Counted from the first letter of the stretch, positions 1 through 6,966 are shown. The stretch: 15,649 nt of DNA from JAXHTH01 sp034211115 (GCA_034211115.1 JAXHTH010000159.1:1-15649), one strand, 5' to 3'. The notes: a model not told the origin generated them from the sequence alone. Program-made: numbers and translations.

Positions 1-1
1 C

Positions 2-643
2 GCGGTGCAGGTGATCCTCGCGCCGGCGGGGTTCGCCCTGCTCGCGCCCCCGGAACTCCTGTATGAGCGCTACTTTCTTCTGCCCCTGGCGTTCTGGCTG
101 CCGATGACGGCCCTGGTATTGGCCGATCTTCTCCGCCGCGGCGTGGCGCCGCGCGCGCTTGCATGGCTCGTGATCGTCGCCGTCTGCACGGGAAACCTGC
201 TGCACACCGGCCGACTGCTGCGTCTCGAGCGCGGCGGCTATCTCGACGCCATGACCTTCATGGCCGAGCGTACGGAGGGCGGGACGATCCTCATCGCCGG
301 CGATCATGATTTCCGCCACCGGATGATCATCGACTTCTACGCCGAGCACATTCCGACAGACAGACAGTTCGTGTACAAGGGCGTGTACGTCATGCCCCGC
401 GAGGGCGCCGCATGGTACCTGAAACACAGCTTCGATCCGCACGCGGAAGCGCCGGCGACGGCGCGCGATCGATACGGCAACGCCTACGAACTCGCCGCGT
501 CATTTCCGCATGCGGGGCTGTCGGGGTGGCAGTGGTTCGTGTATCGGCGGGGCGAAGCGCCGTTGGCGGGTCGGGCGCGAACCGGGGCTGGCGCCCCGGC
601 GTGGCGCCTTTCGCTTCGACATCGCGCGCTTCTGACGTTTTGA
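2..643 (+). CDS. C-terminal part of a polytopic membrane protein, possibly GT39-like glycosyltransferase (5' truncated)
   Basis: The reading frame is open to the left edge, so the true start lies outside the window; 213 residues are visible. The first ~65 residues hold hydrophobic stretches (around AGFALLAP, YFLLPLAFWLPMTALVL and ALAWLVIVAVC) that look like the last two or three membrane helices. They are followed by about 140 mostly polar residues that would form a soluble C-terminal domain. A Tyr/Arg-rich ERYFLLPLAFWLP segment followed by a helix resembles the last membrane helices of GT39/ArnT-like lipid-linked sugar transferases, but no catalytic motif is in view, so the family is a guess. 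The last ~20 residues are low-complexity, and the stop codon (TGA, 641-643) lies inside the octamer repeat array, so the C-terminus may have been extended by drift. It converges on trxB. Confidence 0.6.
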   Translation, partial: AVQVILAPAGFALLAPPELLYERYFLLPLAFWLPMTALVLADLLRRGVAPRALAWLVIVAVCTGNLLHTGRLLRLERGGYLDAMTFMAERTEGGTILIAGDHDFRHRMIIDFYAEHIPTDRQFVYKGVYVMPREGAAWYLKHSFDPHAEAPATARDRYGNAYELAASFPHAGLSGWQWFVYRRGEAPLAGRARTGAGAPAWRLSLRHRALLTF

Positions 644-672
644 CGTTTTGACGTTTTGGCGTTTCGACGTTT
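634..672. repeat. Tandem octamer array (GACGTTTT-type, five units) between convergent genes
   Basis: Three perfect copies of GACGTTTT lie at 634-641, 642-649 and 650-657. They are followed by the variant GGCGTTTC (658-665) and a partial GACGTTT (666-672). Because the period is 8, TGA recurs at 633, 641 and 649 and closes all three forward frames. The stop of the left-hand gene (641-643) and the TAA stop of trxB (671-673) both fall in or at the edge of the array. It could act as a boundary or transcription-end element, or be simple slippage-expanded sequence. Confidence 0.85.
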
Positions 673-1699
673 ACTCGATGCCCTGGGTGGCGAGCCAGCG
701 CTCGGCGTCGATGGCGGCGCGGCAGCCCATGCCCGCGGCGGTGACGGCCTGACGGTAGACGTGATCGGCCACGTCGCCGCCCGCGAAGACGCCCTCGACG
801 CTCGTTCGCGACCCGCCGGGGTCGGCGAGTACGATGTAACCGGCGTCGTCCAGCTCGAGCTGCCCTTCCAGAAAGCCGGTGATGGGGATGTGCCCCAGGG
901 CCAGGAACAGCCCGCGCAGCTCAAGCTGCTCCTCTTCCTTCGTGTCGGAATGGAAGAGCGTCACGCCGGTGACGTGCTCGTCCCCGTGGACGTCCTTCAC
1001 CTGCTTCTTCCAGAGGATCTCGATCTTGGGGTTGTTGAAGGCCCGCTCCTGCATGATCTTGCTGGCGCGCAGCTCATCGCGGCGCACGATCATGTAGACC
1101 TTCGAGGCGAACTTGGTGAGATACGACGCTTCCTCGACGGCGCTGTCCCCCCCGCCGACCACGGCCATGGGTTGATCGCGGAACATGGGCAGCGCGCCGT
1201 CGCAGACGGCGCAGGCGCTGACGCCCCCGCCGGCCTGGGCGAGCCTCTGCTCGTTCTCCAGCCCCAGCCACTTCGCCTTGGCGCCGGTGCAGATGATGAC
1301 GGCTTCGGCGTGACACTCGAACCCGCCGTCGCCGACGACGTGAAACGGCCGCCGGCTCAGATCGACGCGCCGCACGTCCTGGAACGAGGCGTAGAGCGGG
1401 TAGTTGGCGTCGAGATCGTCGCCGGTCTTGACGCCTCCATCGGCGACGACGCGGGTGCCGAAGCGCAGAGCCTGGCGGGCGAAGAGCTGCATCATCTCCG
1501 GCCCGGTGATGCCGCCGGGAAAGCCGGGAAAGTTCTCCACGTCCGTGGTGAGCATGAGCTGGCCGCCGGGGACGAGGTCCTTGCCCGCGGCGCGGCCCGG
1601 GAACATGAGCGGGTCGAGGTTGGCGCGCGCGGCGTAGATGGCGGCCGTCCAGCCCGCCGGTCCGCTCCCGATCAGCAGTACCTTTTCCGTATCCGGCAT
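671..1699 (-). CDS. trxB: Thioredoxin reductase (NADPH, FAD)
   Basis: This 342-residue flavoprotein reduces thioredoxin with NADPH in the cytoplasm. The FAD dinucleotide fold is at residues 8-25 (GSGPAG at 11-16), with GGQLMLTTDVENFPGF at 45-60 as in TrxB. The redox-active pair is C163-A-V-C166 within SACAVCDGA. The NADPH-binding GGGDSA is at 182-187, and the second FAD motif GVFAGGDV is near 303-310. All key motifs are present, so it should be active. It is slightly longer than usual (~315), mainly from an insertion around residues 85-130. The start was set at the ATG at 1697-1699, directly before the FAD fold; the longer open frame upstream has no family similarity and would run into the neighbouring gene. 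The Shine-Dalgarno sequence is weak. It lies 59 bp downstream of the secreted protein gene on the same strand and may share its transcript. Confidence 0.95.
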   Translation of the reverse strand: MPDTEKVLLIGSGPAGWTAAIYAARANLDPLMFPGRAAGKDLVPGGQLMLTTDVENFPGFPGGITGPEMMQLFARQALRFGTRVVADGGVKTGDDLDANYPLYASFQDVRRVDLSRRPFHVVGDGGFECHAEAVIICTGAKAKWLGLENEQRLAQAGGGVSACAVCDGALPMFRDQPMAVVGGGDSAVEEASYLTKFASKVYMIVRRDELRASKIMQERAFNNPKIEILWKKQVKDVHGDEHVTGVTLFHSDTKEEEQLELRGLFLALGHIPITGFLEGQLELDDAGYIVLADPGGSRTSVEGVFAGGDVADHVYRQAVTAAGMGCRAAIDAERWLATQGIE

Positions 1700-1758
1700 G
1701 CGATTCGTATCCGTTCCATGGCTGAGAGGACGAGGGGCGTGTGGCGGGGAGGAGAGGG

Positions 1759-3210
1759 TCAGTCGATGAGGCCCTGCTCGCGCTGGAGGGCCTTGATGGG
1801 CGGCCACATCACGATGTCGCCGGCCTCCCCGCTGTCGGTGTGCTCCCGGGCGCGATCATCCTCGTTGTCCTTGCCGCGGGAATACAGAATCCCGCACCCT
1901 TCCTCGACGAAGATGCGGCCGGCCAGCGTGTCGATCGGCCTCCGCTCATCCGCCACGTAGTACTTGAAGGGCAGGAACTGCAGGTCGAAGGGATCCCGGT
2001 CGGAGCGTTTGCGCACGAACTGGGCGTAGGTCATGTCCGAATCGACGGGGTAGGTGCCGTAGTTGCTGTAGTAGCCGGCGACCCCCGCCGCCATCGCCGT
2101 CCCGTACACCGACGCCATCAGCTCGTTTCGCACGCCAAACAGCTCCTCGATGTTCTGCATCGAGTAGATGACCGCGGCGTACCGGATGGGGTTCGTGCGC
2201 TCGAACTGCGTGCGGATCGAAAGGATGGGATCGTACTCCTGGACGCGCCATCGGCGCCACCAGTCGTCGTAGACGAGCTGGAGTCGATCCAGGGAGGCTT
2301 CCTCGCTGTCGTGCACTTCCGCGACCTTCGCCCAGCGGCGGGCGGCACCGAACCGCGTCAGCGGAGCATCCTCGGACTGGATCGCGGCGAACGTCCGCGC
2401 GAACTTCTCCCGGTCCGGCTGCCCCCGCGCGGTGAACACTTCCCTGATCAGCGCCTCGGACACCACCCGGTCGCCTTCCGGCATGAACAGTCGTGCCCGG
2501 TCCGGCCGCAGAAACGGGAGCTTCTCGATGGCGATCTCCGCGTACTGGTCGGCGGTGATCTGCTCCTCGTAGAGCCAGAACATGTCGCGGAGGTTGGCCA
2601 GCGCGTCGGACAGCATCGCGATGCTGTGCAACTGTTCGGCGAGGAACTCCCGGTCACAGCACTGACGCAGGACGAAGATCTTCGCCATCGCGAGATCGAG
2701 CCCCTCCTGGATGTCGCGGGACTCGAGGAGGCGGTAGGCCTCGGCGGTGGCGAAGGCCGAGATGACATCGATGGCCCGGAGGTAGGGGAAGCGGTTGTTG
2801 CGCAGGCTGCCCTCGGCGCCGATCTCCGCCATGAGCTCCGCCTCCCGGAACTGGCGCTGAACGTTCATCGACCCGTAGGGCAGGCCGAAGAGCGTCTTGC
2901 CCTCGCAGGCCAGGATCGCATCGACCATCTCCGGGTTGGACTCGGCCCAGCCGCTGACGGCGTCCCAGTCGGGCATCCCGGGGTGGATGGTGGCGTGGTT
3001 GAAGTCCGGCCCGATCTCCATGGGGGGCGGCTCGAGGTTGAGATACGCCTCGAAGAGGATCGGATAGCTCTTGATCTCCGTGGAACCCTGCACGGATCGC
3101 GTGCCGTTGAGTTCGCGCAACACCTCATCGATGGGCTCGGCCGCCGAGGCGGCCAGCGGGGCGAGCATCACGGCCAGACCTGTCACCAGCGCCGGCAGAT
3201 CCTGCTTCAT
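1759..3210 (-). CDS. Secreted protein of unknown function with pseudopilin-like C-terminal tail
   Basis: The product has 483 residues. A signal peptide is visible at 1-24 (hydrophobic VTGLAVMLAPLAASA, likely cleaved after ASA), so it is exported. Residues ~140-330 are predicted helical and rich in Glu/Arg/Leu, with a Cys-Cys pair at 184-185; I do not recognise this part. Residues ~370-465 look different: AGYYSNYGTYPVD, then DPFD (406-409), a YYV segment, ILYSRGKDNEDDR (441-453) and GDIVMW (464-469). That order (YP, DPF, ILYS-G-D-DD, GD-W) resembles the C-terminal domain of GspG-type pseudopilins, but no N-terminal pilin helix is present. Start: ATG at 3208-3210 with AGGAA about 8 nt upstream. 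A TACGAT -10-like hexamer lies at 3256-3261. trxB follows 59 bp downstream. Function unknown. Confidence 0.8.
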   Translation of the reverse strand: MKQDLPALVTGLAVMLAPLAASAAEPIDEVLRELNGTRSVQGSTEIKSYPILFEAYLNLEPPPMEIGPDFNHATIHPGMPDWDAVSGWAESNPEMVDAILACEGKTLFGLPYGSMNVQRQFREAELMAEIGAEGSLRNNRFPYLRAIDVISAFATAEAYRLLESRDIQEGLDLAMAKIFVLRQCCDREFLAEQLHSIAMLSDALANLRDMFWLYEEQITADQYAEIAIEKLPFLRPDRARLFMPEGDRVVSEALIREVFTARGQPDREKFARTFAAIQSEDAPLTRFGAARRWAKVAEVHDSEEASLDRLQLVYDDWWRRWRVQEYDPILSIRTQFERTNPIRYAAVIYSMQNIEELFGVRNELMASVYGTAMAAGVAGYYSNYGTYPVDSDMTYAQFVRKRSDRDPFDLQFLPFKYYVADERRPIDTLAGRIFVEEGCGILYSRGKDNEDDRAREHTDSGEAGDIVMWPPIKALQREQGLID

Positions 3211-3255
3211 GGCGTGTTCCTTCCGAGGATGAGGGGCCAGGGGTACGAAGGGAGG

Positions 3256-3261
3256 ATCGTA
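3256..3261 (-). promoter_or_regulatory. Possible -10 element (TACGAT) of the secreted-protein/trxB unit
   Basis: Read on the minus strand, TACGAT lies 45 nt before the ATG at 3210, which would leave a leader of about 38 nt. No good -35 hexamer is seen 16-18 nt upstream. The same hexamer precedes the GT2 gene at 6739-6744. Confidence 0.3.
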
Positions 3262-3416
3262 GCACAAATCCCGTGGACCGGTCGCGTCGCCGTCGCCCGC
3301 GGCGCGGCCCGGCGGGGCGAGTTCGGCTATGATGTAGTGTTCCCGCATCGAGCGCGGCCGGCCCACAGGGAGGTCAGACGCCGCGGGGGCGGGGAGGTTC
3401 CCGCCGCAGCGCCGAG

Positions 3417-3477
3417 CCCGGAGACGGCGCGTGGGGCCTGCCATTCCCGCCCCGCGCCGGACGCCGTCTCCCCCGGG
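3417..3477 (+). promoter_or_regulatory. Long stem-loop in the putative leader of the aminotransferase
   Basis: GGAGACGGCG (3420-3429) pairs perfectly with CGCCGTCTCC (3462-3471). Inside, 3430-3436 pairs with 3450-3456 (7 bp, one G-U), leaving a 13-nt loop (3437-3449) and a 5-nt bulge (3457-3461). CCC at 3417-3419 can also pair with GGG at 3475-3477 across a small bulge. It lies ~65 nt before the start codon and ends well before the ribosome-binding site. There is no T-tract, so it is not a standard intrinsic terminator. It could be a cis-regulatory RNA or an mRNA-stabilising structure; no known riboswitch core is recognised. Confidence 0.5.
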
Positions 3478-3541
3478 CGGGCGACGCGATCCCGCCCCGG
3501 CAGAACCCGCACCCGGCGGCCGCACAATCGAGGAGTCGAAC

Positions 3542-4753
3542 ATGGCGACCATGACCACCACCGCCCGTACGATCGAGCCCGCCGACCGGACGCGTGACAT
3601 CAAGTACGCCGTCCGCGACGTCATCCTCCTCGCCGACGAGGCGAAGAAGGCCGGGCGGGAGATGCTCTATCTCAACATCGGCGATCCGAACATCTTCGAC
3701 TTCGCCCCGCCCAAGCACATCATCGAGTCCACCTACCGGGCGATGGTCGCCAACAAGAACGGCTACGCCCCGTCGTCGGGCATCCCCGAGGCCGTCGAGG
3801 CCGTCAAGCGCGAGGCGGAGCGCAAGGGCATCCGGCCCGTCTGCCACGCCTACGTCACGAGCGGGGCGAGCGAGGCGATCGAACTGGCGATGTCCGCCCT
3901 CGTCAACCCCGGCCAGAACGTCCTCACCCCGTCGCCCGGCTATCCGCTCTATACCGCCGTCATCTCCAAGCTCGGCGTCGAGAATCGGCCCTACTTCCTC
4001 GATGAAAGCAACGGCTGGCAGCCGGACATCGAGGACATCGCCTCCAAGATCGACGAGAAGACGAAGGCGATCGTCCTCATCAACCCCAACAATCCCACCG
4101 GCTCGCTCTACTCGACGGAGATCCTCCAGGCCCTGATCGACCTCGCCATCGAGCGCAACATCGTGGTCTTCTCCGATGAGATCTACGACAAGCTGGTCTT
4201 CGACGGAAAAAGCCACACCTCGACCGCCTCGCTGTCGCCGGAGGTGAAGGTGATCACCTTCAACGGGCTGTCCAAGTCATACGTCGTGCCCGGCTTCCGG
4301 ATGGGATGGGGGATCATCAGCGGCCCGCCGGACGAGCTGGCGGCGTACTGCGAGGCGATCCAGAAGATGGAGCGGGCCCGTCTGTCGGCCAACCATCCCC
4401 AGCAGTACGCGATCCAGCCGGCCCTCGAGGACACGCAGGAGCATCTCACGGACATGATGACCCGCCTCACGAGGCGGCGGGACATCACCACCGAGATGCT
4501 CAACGCCATCGACGGCATAAGCTGCGTCAAGCCCGGCGGGGCGTTCTATGCCTTCCCCCGCGTCGAGCTGGGCGTGGACGATGAGCAGTTCTGCAAGCGG
4601 GTCATCGCCGAGACGGGCGTGGTCATCGTCCCCGGCACCGGCTTCGGCCAGCGGCCGGGCACGAGCCACTTCCGCGTCGTCTTCCTGCCACCCGAGGACA
4701 CGCTGCACAAGGCGTTCGAGCGCATCGAGCAGATCGCCAGGTCATTCCGGTGA
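3542..4753 (+). CDS. PLP-dependent class I aminotransferase, alanine-aminotransferase-like
   Basis: This 403-residue fold-type I PLP enzyme would transfer amino groups between an amino acid and a 2-oxoacid; alanine/glutamate is the likeliest pair. The N-terminus (IKYAVRDVILLADEAKKAG, then LNIGDPNIFDF at 44-54) is typical of the AlaT/AlaA-like branch found in archaea and planctomycetes. Visible active-site residues are NPNNPTG (181-187, Asn184), SDEIYDKLVF (211-220, Asp212 and Tyr215), NGLSKSYVVPGFRMGW (241-256) with the PLP lysine K245 and Arg253, and HFRVVF (376-381) with the substrate-carboxylate Arg378. The start ATG at 3542 has GAGGAG six nt upstream; an upstream extension of the frame is proline-rich and non-coding in character. 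It is monocistronic, ending in a strong hairpin (4771-4800). Substrate specificity cannot be read from sequence. Confidence 0.93.
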   Translation: MATMTTTARTIEPADRTRDIKYAVRDVILLADEAKKAGREMLYLNIGDPNIFDFAPPKHIIESTYRAMVANKNGYAPSSGIPEAVEAVKREAERKGIRPVCHAYVTSGASEAIELAMSALVNPGQNVLTPSPGYPLYTAVISKLGVENRPYFLDESNGWQPDIEDIASKIDEKTKAIVLINPNNPTGSLYSTEILQALIDLAIERNIVVFSDEIYDKLVFDGKSHTSTASLSPEVKVITFNGLSKSYVVPGFRMGWGIISGPPDELAAYCEAIQKMERARLSANHPQQYAIQPALEDTQEHLTDMMTRLTRRRDITTEMLNAIDGISCVKPGGAFYAFPRVELGVDDEQFCKRVIAETGVVIVPGTGFGQRPGTSHFRVVFLPPEDTLHKAFERIEQIARSFR

Positions 4754-4770
4754 GTTGAACGCCCGGGGTG

Positions 4771-4800
4771 CGGCGCGGACCGCTTGAGCGGTCGGCGCCG
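4771..4800. terminator. Hairpin between convergent genes, probably a bidirectional terminator
   Basis: CGGCGC(4771-4776)-G-GACCGC(4778-4783)-TTGA loop-GCGGTC(4788-4793)-G-GCGCCG(4795-4800) forms two 6-bp stems separated by one G-G mismatch. It sits 17 nt after the aminotransferase stop and 24 nt after the stop of the oppositely transcribed peptidase gene. It has no U-tract on either side, as is common at high GC. Confidence 0.7.
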
Positions 4801-4824
4801 AGTGCGTGAATCGCGCCGAGTGCC

Positions 4825-5499
4825 TCAGGGCGCCGCGCGCCGGATCCGGATCAGGCAGTAATCCGACCGCGCCCAGCGTCGCTGGAAGTCGGCGCGGTCG
4901 ACGACGTGATGCCGCGCCCCGGGCGCGGCGAGCAGGACCCGCCCACCGTCGATGGCGACGCCGCTCACCACCGCCCAGTGCATGACCTTCGTCGTCGGAA
5001 TGCGCGAAAACAGCGTGCGCACCTCCGGCGATGCATCGAACATCACCATCGCCGGCCGGTCGGCGCGGACTTCGGCGCGCAGATCATCGATGCTGCCGCG
5101 TGCGATCGACGCCCCGCGGCCCCGACGGCGCGCTTCGAGGAGAAGATGAACGGGCGTGGCGCCCGCATCGTGCCAGGGCAGGGTCTCGCCGAGTTCGGCG
5201 GCGTCGATCTCCGGATCGTCGAAGGCGAGGATCGCCGCCAGCGCCTGGGCGCCGCAGCCGTCCACGCCGCGGACCTCCGGCACGTCGATGCCGGCGACGA
5301 TGATGTACGCATCGGAGGCGAGAAGCTCGGCTTCGGGCGTGCTGAAGGTCAGGGGAGAGATGCAGCCGGGGAGCGCGCACGCGAAGAGAAGGAAGGATGC
5401 GAAGAGACACAGTCCGCGGCGGGCGCGGCGGCGCGACCGGGCGCCCGGGCCGACGCGCCGGGGCGCGCGCCGCGGCGCGGGATCAGTTGGTGACGACAA
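4825..5499 (-). CDS. PA2778-family C39-like cysteine peptidase, putative lipoprotein
   Basis: The product has 224 residues. An Arg-rich N-terminus precedes a hydrophobic stretch (LCLFASFLLFACALPGC, 30-46) ending in a lipobox-like LPGC with Cys46, so export and lipid anchoring are likely. The catalytic domain follows the C39 pattern: Cys82 in VDGCGAQALAAIL (usually QCGPAAL) and His174 in MHWAVVSGV. The closing WARSDYCLIRI (209-219) is characteristic of PA2778-type peptidases. Unlike Pseudomonas PA2778, no tetratricopeptide region follows. The start is a TTG at 5497-5499, with GGAAG five nt upstream; I see no other start codon before the hydrophobic segment. This start overlaps the end of the PA2779-like gene by 17 nt, suggesting translational coupling. 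Substrate unknown. The Cys-His pair suggests an active protease, but CGP has become CGA. Confidence 0.8.
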   Translation of the reverse strand: MSSPTDPAPRRAPRRVGPGARSRRRARRGLCLFASFLLFACALPGCISPLTFSTPEAELLASDAYIIVAGIDVPEVRGVDGCGAQALAAILAFDDPEIDAAELGETLPWHDAGATPVHLLLEARRRGRGASIARGSIDDLRAEVRADRPAMVMFDASPEVRTLFSRIPTTKVMHWAVVSGVAIDGGRVLLAAPGARHHVVDRADFQRRWARSDYCLIRIRRAAP

Positions 5500-5914
5500 A
5501 ACCGCTTCCGTTGGCCGCGAGGATGACGATCCCCACCACGATGAGCGTGCCGATGAGATACGCCGCCCCGGTGTTGGACAGGTCCCCCGCCCGCTGCATC
5601 ATCCGATCGTTCTCCAGCAATACGGCGATGTCGGCACCGGTGAGCTCTGCCGCGGCCTGTTGCGCCTCCTCGTCCGTGAACCCCAGTTCGACGAGCTTCA
5701 CCGCGATCACCGCCCGCGCCGGATCGACCTTCTCCACGGGCCGGTCCTCCGCGCCCCGCGCCGCTTGCGGCGCAGCACGTCCCCGCTCCGTCACCATCGA
5801 TTGTTCAGGATCCGCCCCCGGAACCGGCATCGCGCACGCCATCACCACCCCCGGCTGCGCCACCAGCGCCAGGGCGATCAGAACGGCAACGATGGGGCTT
5901 TGGATGATGCGCAC
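5483..5914 (-). CDS. PA2779-like small membrane protein
   Basis: The product has 143 residues. An N-terminal signal or anchor (IVAVLIALALVAQPGVVMAC, with a possible lipobox ending at Cys27) is followed by a variable linker. A helical segment VDPARAVIAVKLVELGFTDEEAQQAAAELTGADIAVLL (in parts, 63-100) matches the PA2779 pattern of an elG/eeA repeat ending in Lt-ad. One C-terminal membrane helix (YLIGTLIVVGIVILAANG, 119-136) closes it. The start was set at GTG 5912-5914 because GGAGAG lies seven nt upstream and the frame then begins with a clean signal peptide. A longer version starting at ATG 5996-5998, overlapping the GT2 stop as TGATG, is possible. The gene overlaps the downstream PA2778-like peptidase, the order known for PA2779-PA2778 in Pseudomonas. 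Function of the family is unknown. Confidence 0.75.
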   Translation of the reverse strand: MRIIQSPIVAVLIALALVAQPGVVMACAMPVPGADPEQSMVTERGRAAPQAARGAEDRPVEKVDPARAVIAVKLVELGFTDEEAQQAAAELTGADIAVLLENDRMMQRAGDLSNTGAAYLIGTLIVVGIVILAANGSGFVVTN

Positions 5915-5997
5915 TGCAATGCTCTCCGGTGCGGCCAGCATGAGTATACCGGCGCGCAACCTCCGGCCGAAGCGTTCGCGACTCGAGCGCGGCTCCA

Positions 5998-6711
5998 TCA
6001 CTCATCCCCCCGCCGGGGGCCGTACCAGACGTCGAAGGCCTTGAGATTCCGGTTCTCCAGCCCCTTCCGGCCGCGGAGGCCGATGGAGAGCAGGCGGCCG
6101 AACAGCTCGCGGGCCGAATACTGGCGCAGCTTCCGGCCGGAGGTGACGACCGGTTCGCGGACGATGACGAACCGCCCCTGCTTCCGCAGGGCCCGGCTCA
6201 TGTAGGTCTCCTCCGCGGCATAGATCGCCTCATCGAACCCCCCGACGGCATCGAACGCCTGACGCGTGCAGAACAGGAAGCTGCCGGAGGAGAGGCGGAG
6301 GAGGTCGAAGTAGAGCCACATCCAGAAGCCGAAGGTGAGCCGCGCCCAGCGCGGGATCCGGCCGTCGAAGCGGATCATCGCCCCGCCCCCCACGGCCCCG
6401 GCCTTCAGCGCCTCGATCGCCCCGCGCAGGGGCGCTTCGCCGACGACGGTATCGGCATCGACGAAGATGAGATATTGGCCGGTGGCGATGGAAGCCCCGG
6501 CGTTGCGGGCCGCGGCGATCTGCCTCCGATCGATCGAGATCACCCTGGCCCCGCACGAGGCGGCGATCCGGGCCGTCCTGTCGGTCGAGGCGTCATCGGC
6601 CACGATGACCTCGGACGCCTCGCCGACCGCCTCAGCGGACGCCCTGAGGGCGTCCAGCGTCCGCTTCAGCAGCGCCTCCTCGTTATGCGCGGGGATGATG
6701 AAGGAGATCAT
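5998..6711 (-). CDS. Family 2 glycosyltransferase
   Basis: The product is a 237-residue GT-A-fold enzyme that would move a sugar from a nucleotide donor to an unknown acceptor. It starts with MISFIIPAHNEEALL and has VIVADDASTDRTARI (35-49), the invariant RNAGASIATGQYLIFVDADT region with the metal-binding DxD as D85-A-D87, then GGFDE (~175-179) and the acidic EET segment typical of the acceptor site. A hydrophobic stretch FGFWMWLYFDLL may touch the membrane. The start is ATG at 6709-6711 (beginning of the fold); the Shine-Dalgarno is weak. A longer in-frame extension to 6876 is Arg/Pro/Gly-rich, crosses the G-rich repeats and is probably not coding. It is the first gene of the cluster leading into the PA2779-like and C39 peptidase genes, 84 bp from the former, so a role in surface polysaccharide or glycoprotein handling is plausible but inferred. 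Confidence 0.9.
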   Translation of the reverse strand: MISFIIPAHNEEALLKRTLDALRASAEAVGEASEVIVADDASTDRTARIAASCGARVISIDRRQIAAARNAGASIATGQYLIFVDADTVVGEAPLRGAIEALKAGAVGGGAMIRFDGRIPRWARLTFGFWMWLYFDLLRLSSGSFLFCTRQAFDAVGGFDEAIYAAEETYMSRALRKQGRFVIVREPVVTSGRKLRQYSARELFGRLLSIGLRGRKGLENRNLKAFDVWYGPRRGDE

Positions 6712-6738
6712 GGTCGACTCGGCGACGGGCGAGGCGGC

Positions 6739-6744
6739 ATCGTA
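6739..6744 (-). promoter_or_regulatory. Possible -10 element (TACGAT) for the GT2/PA2779/PA2778 cluster
   Basis: On the minus strand TACGAT lies 27 nt before the GT2 ATG, giving a leader of about 20 nt. It is identical to the hexamer before the gene starting at 3210. No clear -35 is seen. Confidence 0.3.
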
Positions 6745-6777
6745 TCGCGGCGGGGCGGCGGAGCGGCGCTTCTGTCG

Positions 6778-6825
6778 CTTCCGGGGGCCGGGGAGCCGAC
6801 CCCTTCCGGGGGCCGGGGCCGGGGG
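6778..6825. repeat. 16-bp direct repeat with five G-tracts in a divergent promoter region
   Basis: CTTCCGGGGGCCGGGG occurs at 6778-6793 and exactly again at 6803-6818, 25 bp apart; a further GGGGG follows at 6821-6825. The plus strand therefore carries G-tracts at 6783-6787, 6790-6793, 6808-6812, 6815-6818 and 6821-6825, enough for a G-quadruplex. The repeats sit between the divergent GT2 and peptide transporter genes and could be a paired operator or a local duplication. Confidence 0.7.
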
Positions 6826-6966
6826 CGCCCGTGTCTTCCTCCGCTCGCTCCCGGCGTCGCTCGCTCCGTCAGACACGGCTTCCGCGGCCGAGCTTGCGCC
6901 GGGTGACCCGATCCGCTATCCTCTGACCCTCGCCCACGTTCTGACCCCAGCCCGACGAGGTTGCCC

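Larger units (their letters stand above)
3211..3541. other. Divergent intergenic region (331 bp) between secreted protein and aminotransferase
   Basis: No gene is supported here: possible extensions of both flanking genes into it are Pro/Arg/Gly-rich with no family similarity. It contains a minus-strand TACGAT (3256-3261), a plus-strand TATGAT (3328-3333) that could be a -10 element for the aminotransferase with a ~200-nt leader, a long hairpin at 3417-3477, and a strong ribosome-binding site GAGGAG (3530-3535). Confidence 0.7.

Noticed and set aside
656..3597. Two long plus-strand open frames (434 and 618 codons) opposite trxB and the secreted protein gene
   Set aside because: They are antisense shadows typical of very high GC. 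Their translations are Gly/Ala/Arg/Asp/His-rich with no motif, while the minus strand encodes recognisable or signal-peptide-bearing proteins with ribosome-binding sites.
5915..6001. Longer start of the PA2779-like gene at 5998 or 6001, overlapping the GT2 stop
   Set aside because: It would put a charged, Arg-rich stretch before the signal peptide, whereas GTG at 5914 has GGAGAG seven nt upstream. Not excluded; the TGATG overlap is attractive.
6712..6876. 55-codon N-terminal extension of the GT2 gene
   Set aside because: The extension is Arg/Pro/Gly-rich, runs through the G-rich direct repeats and a -10-like hexamer, and the GT2 fold begins exactly at the ATG at 6711.
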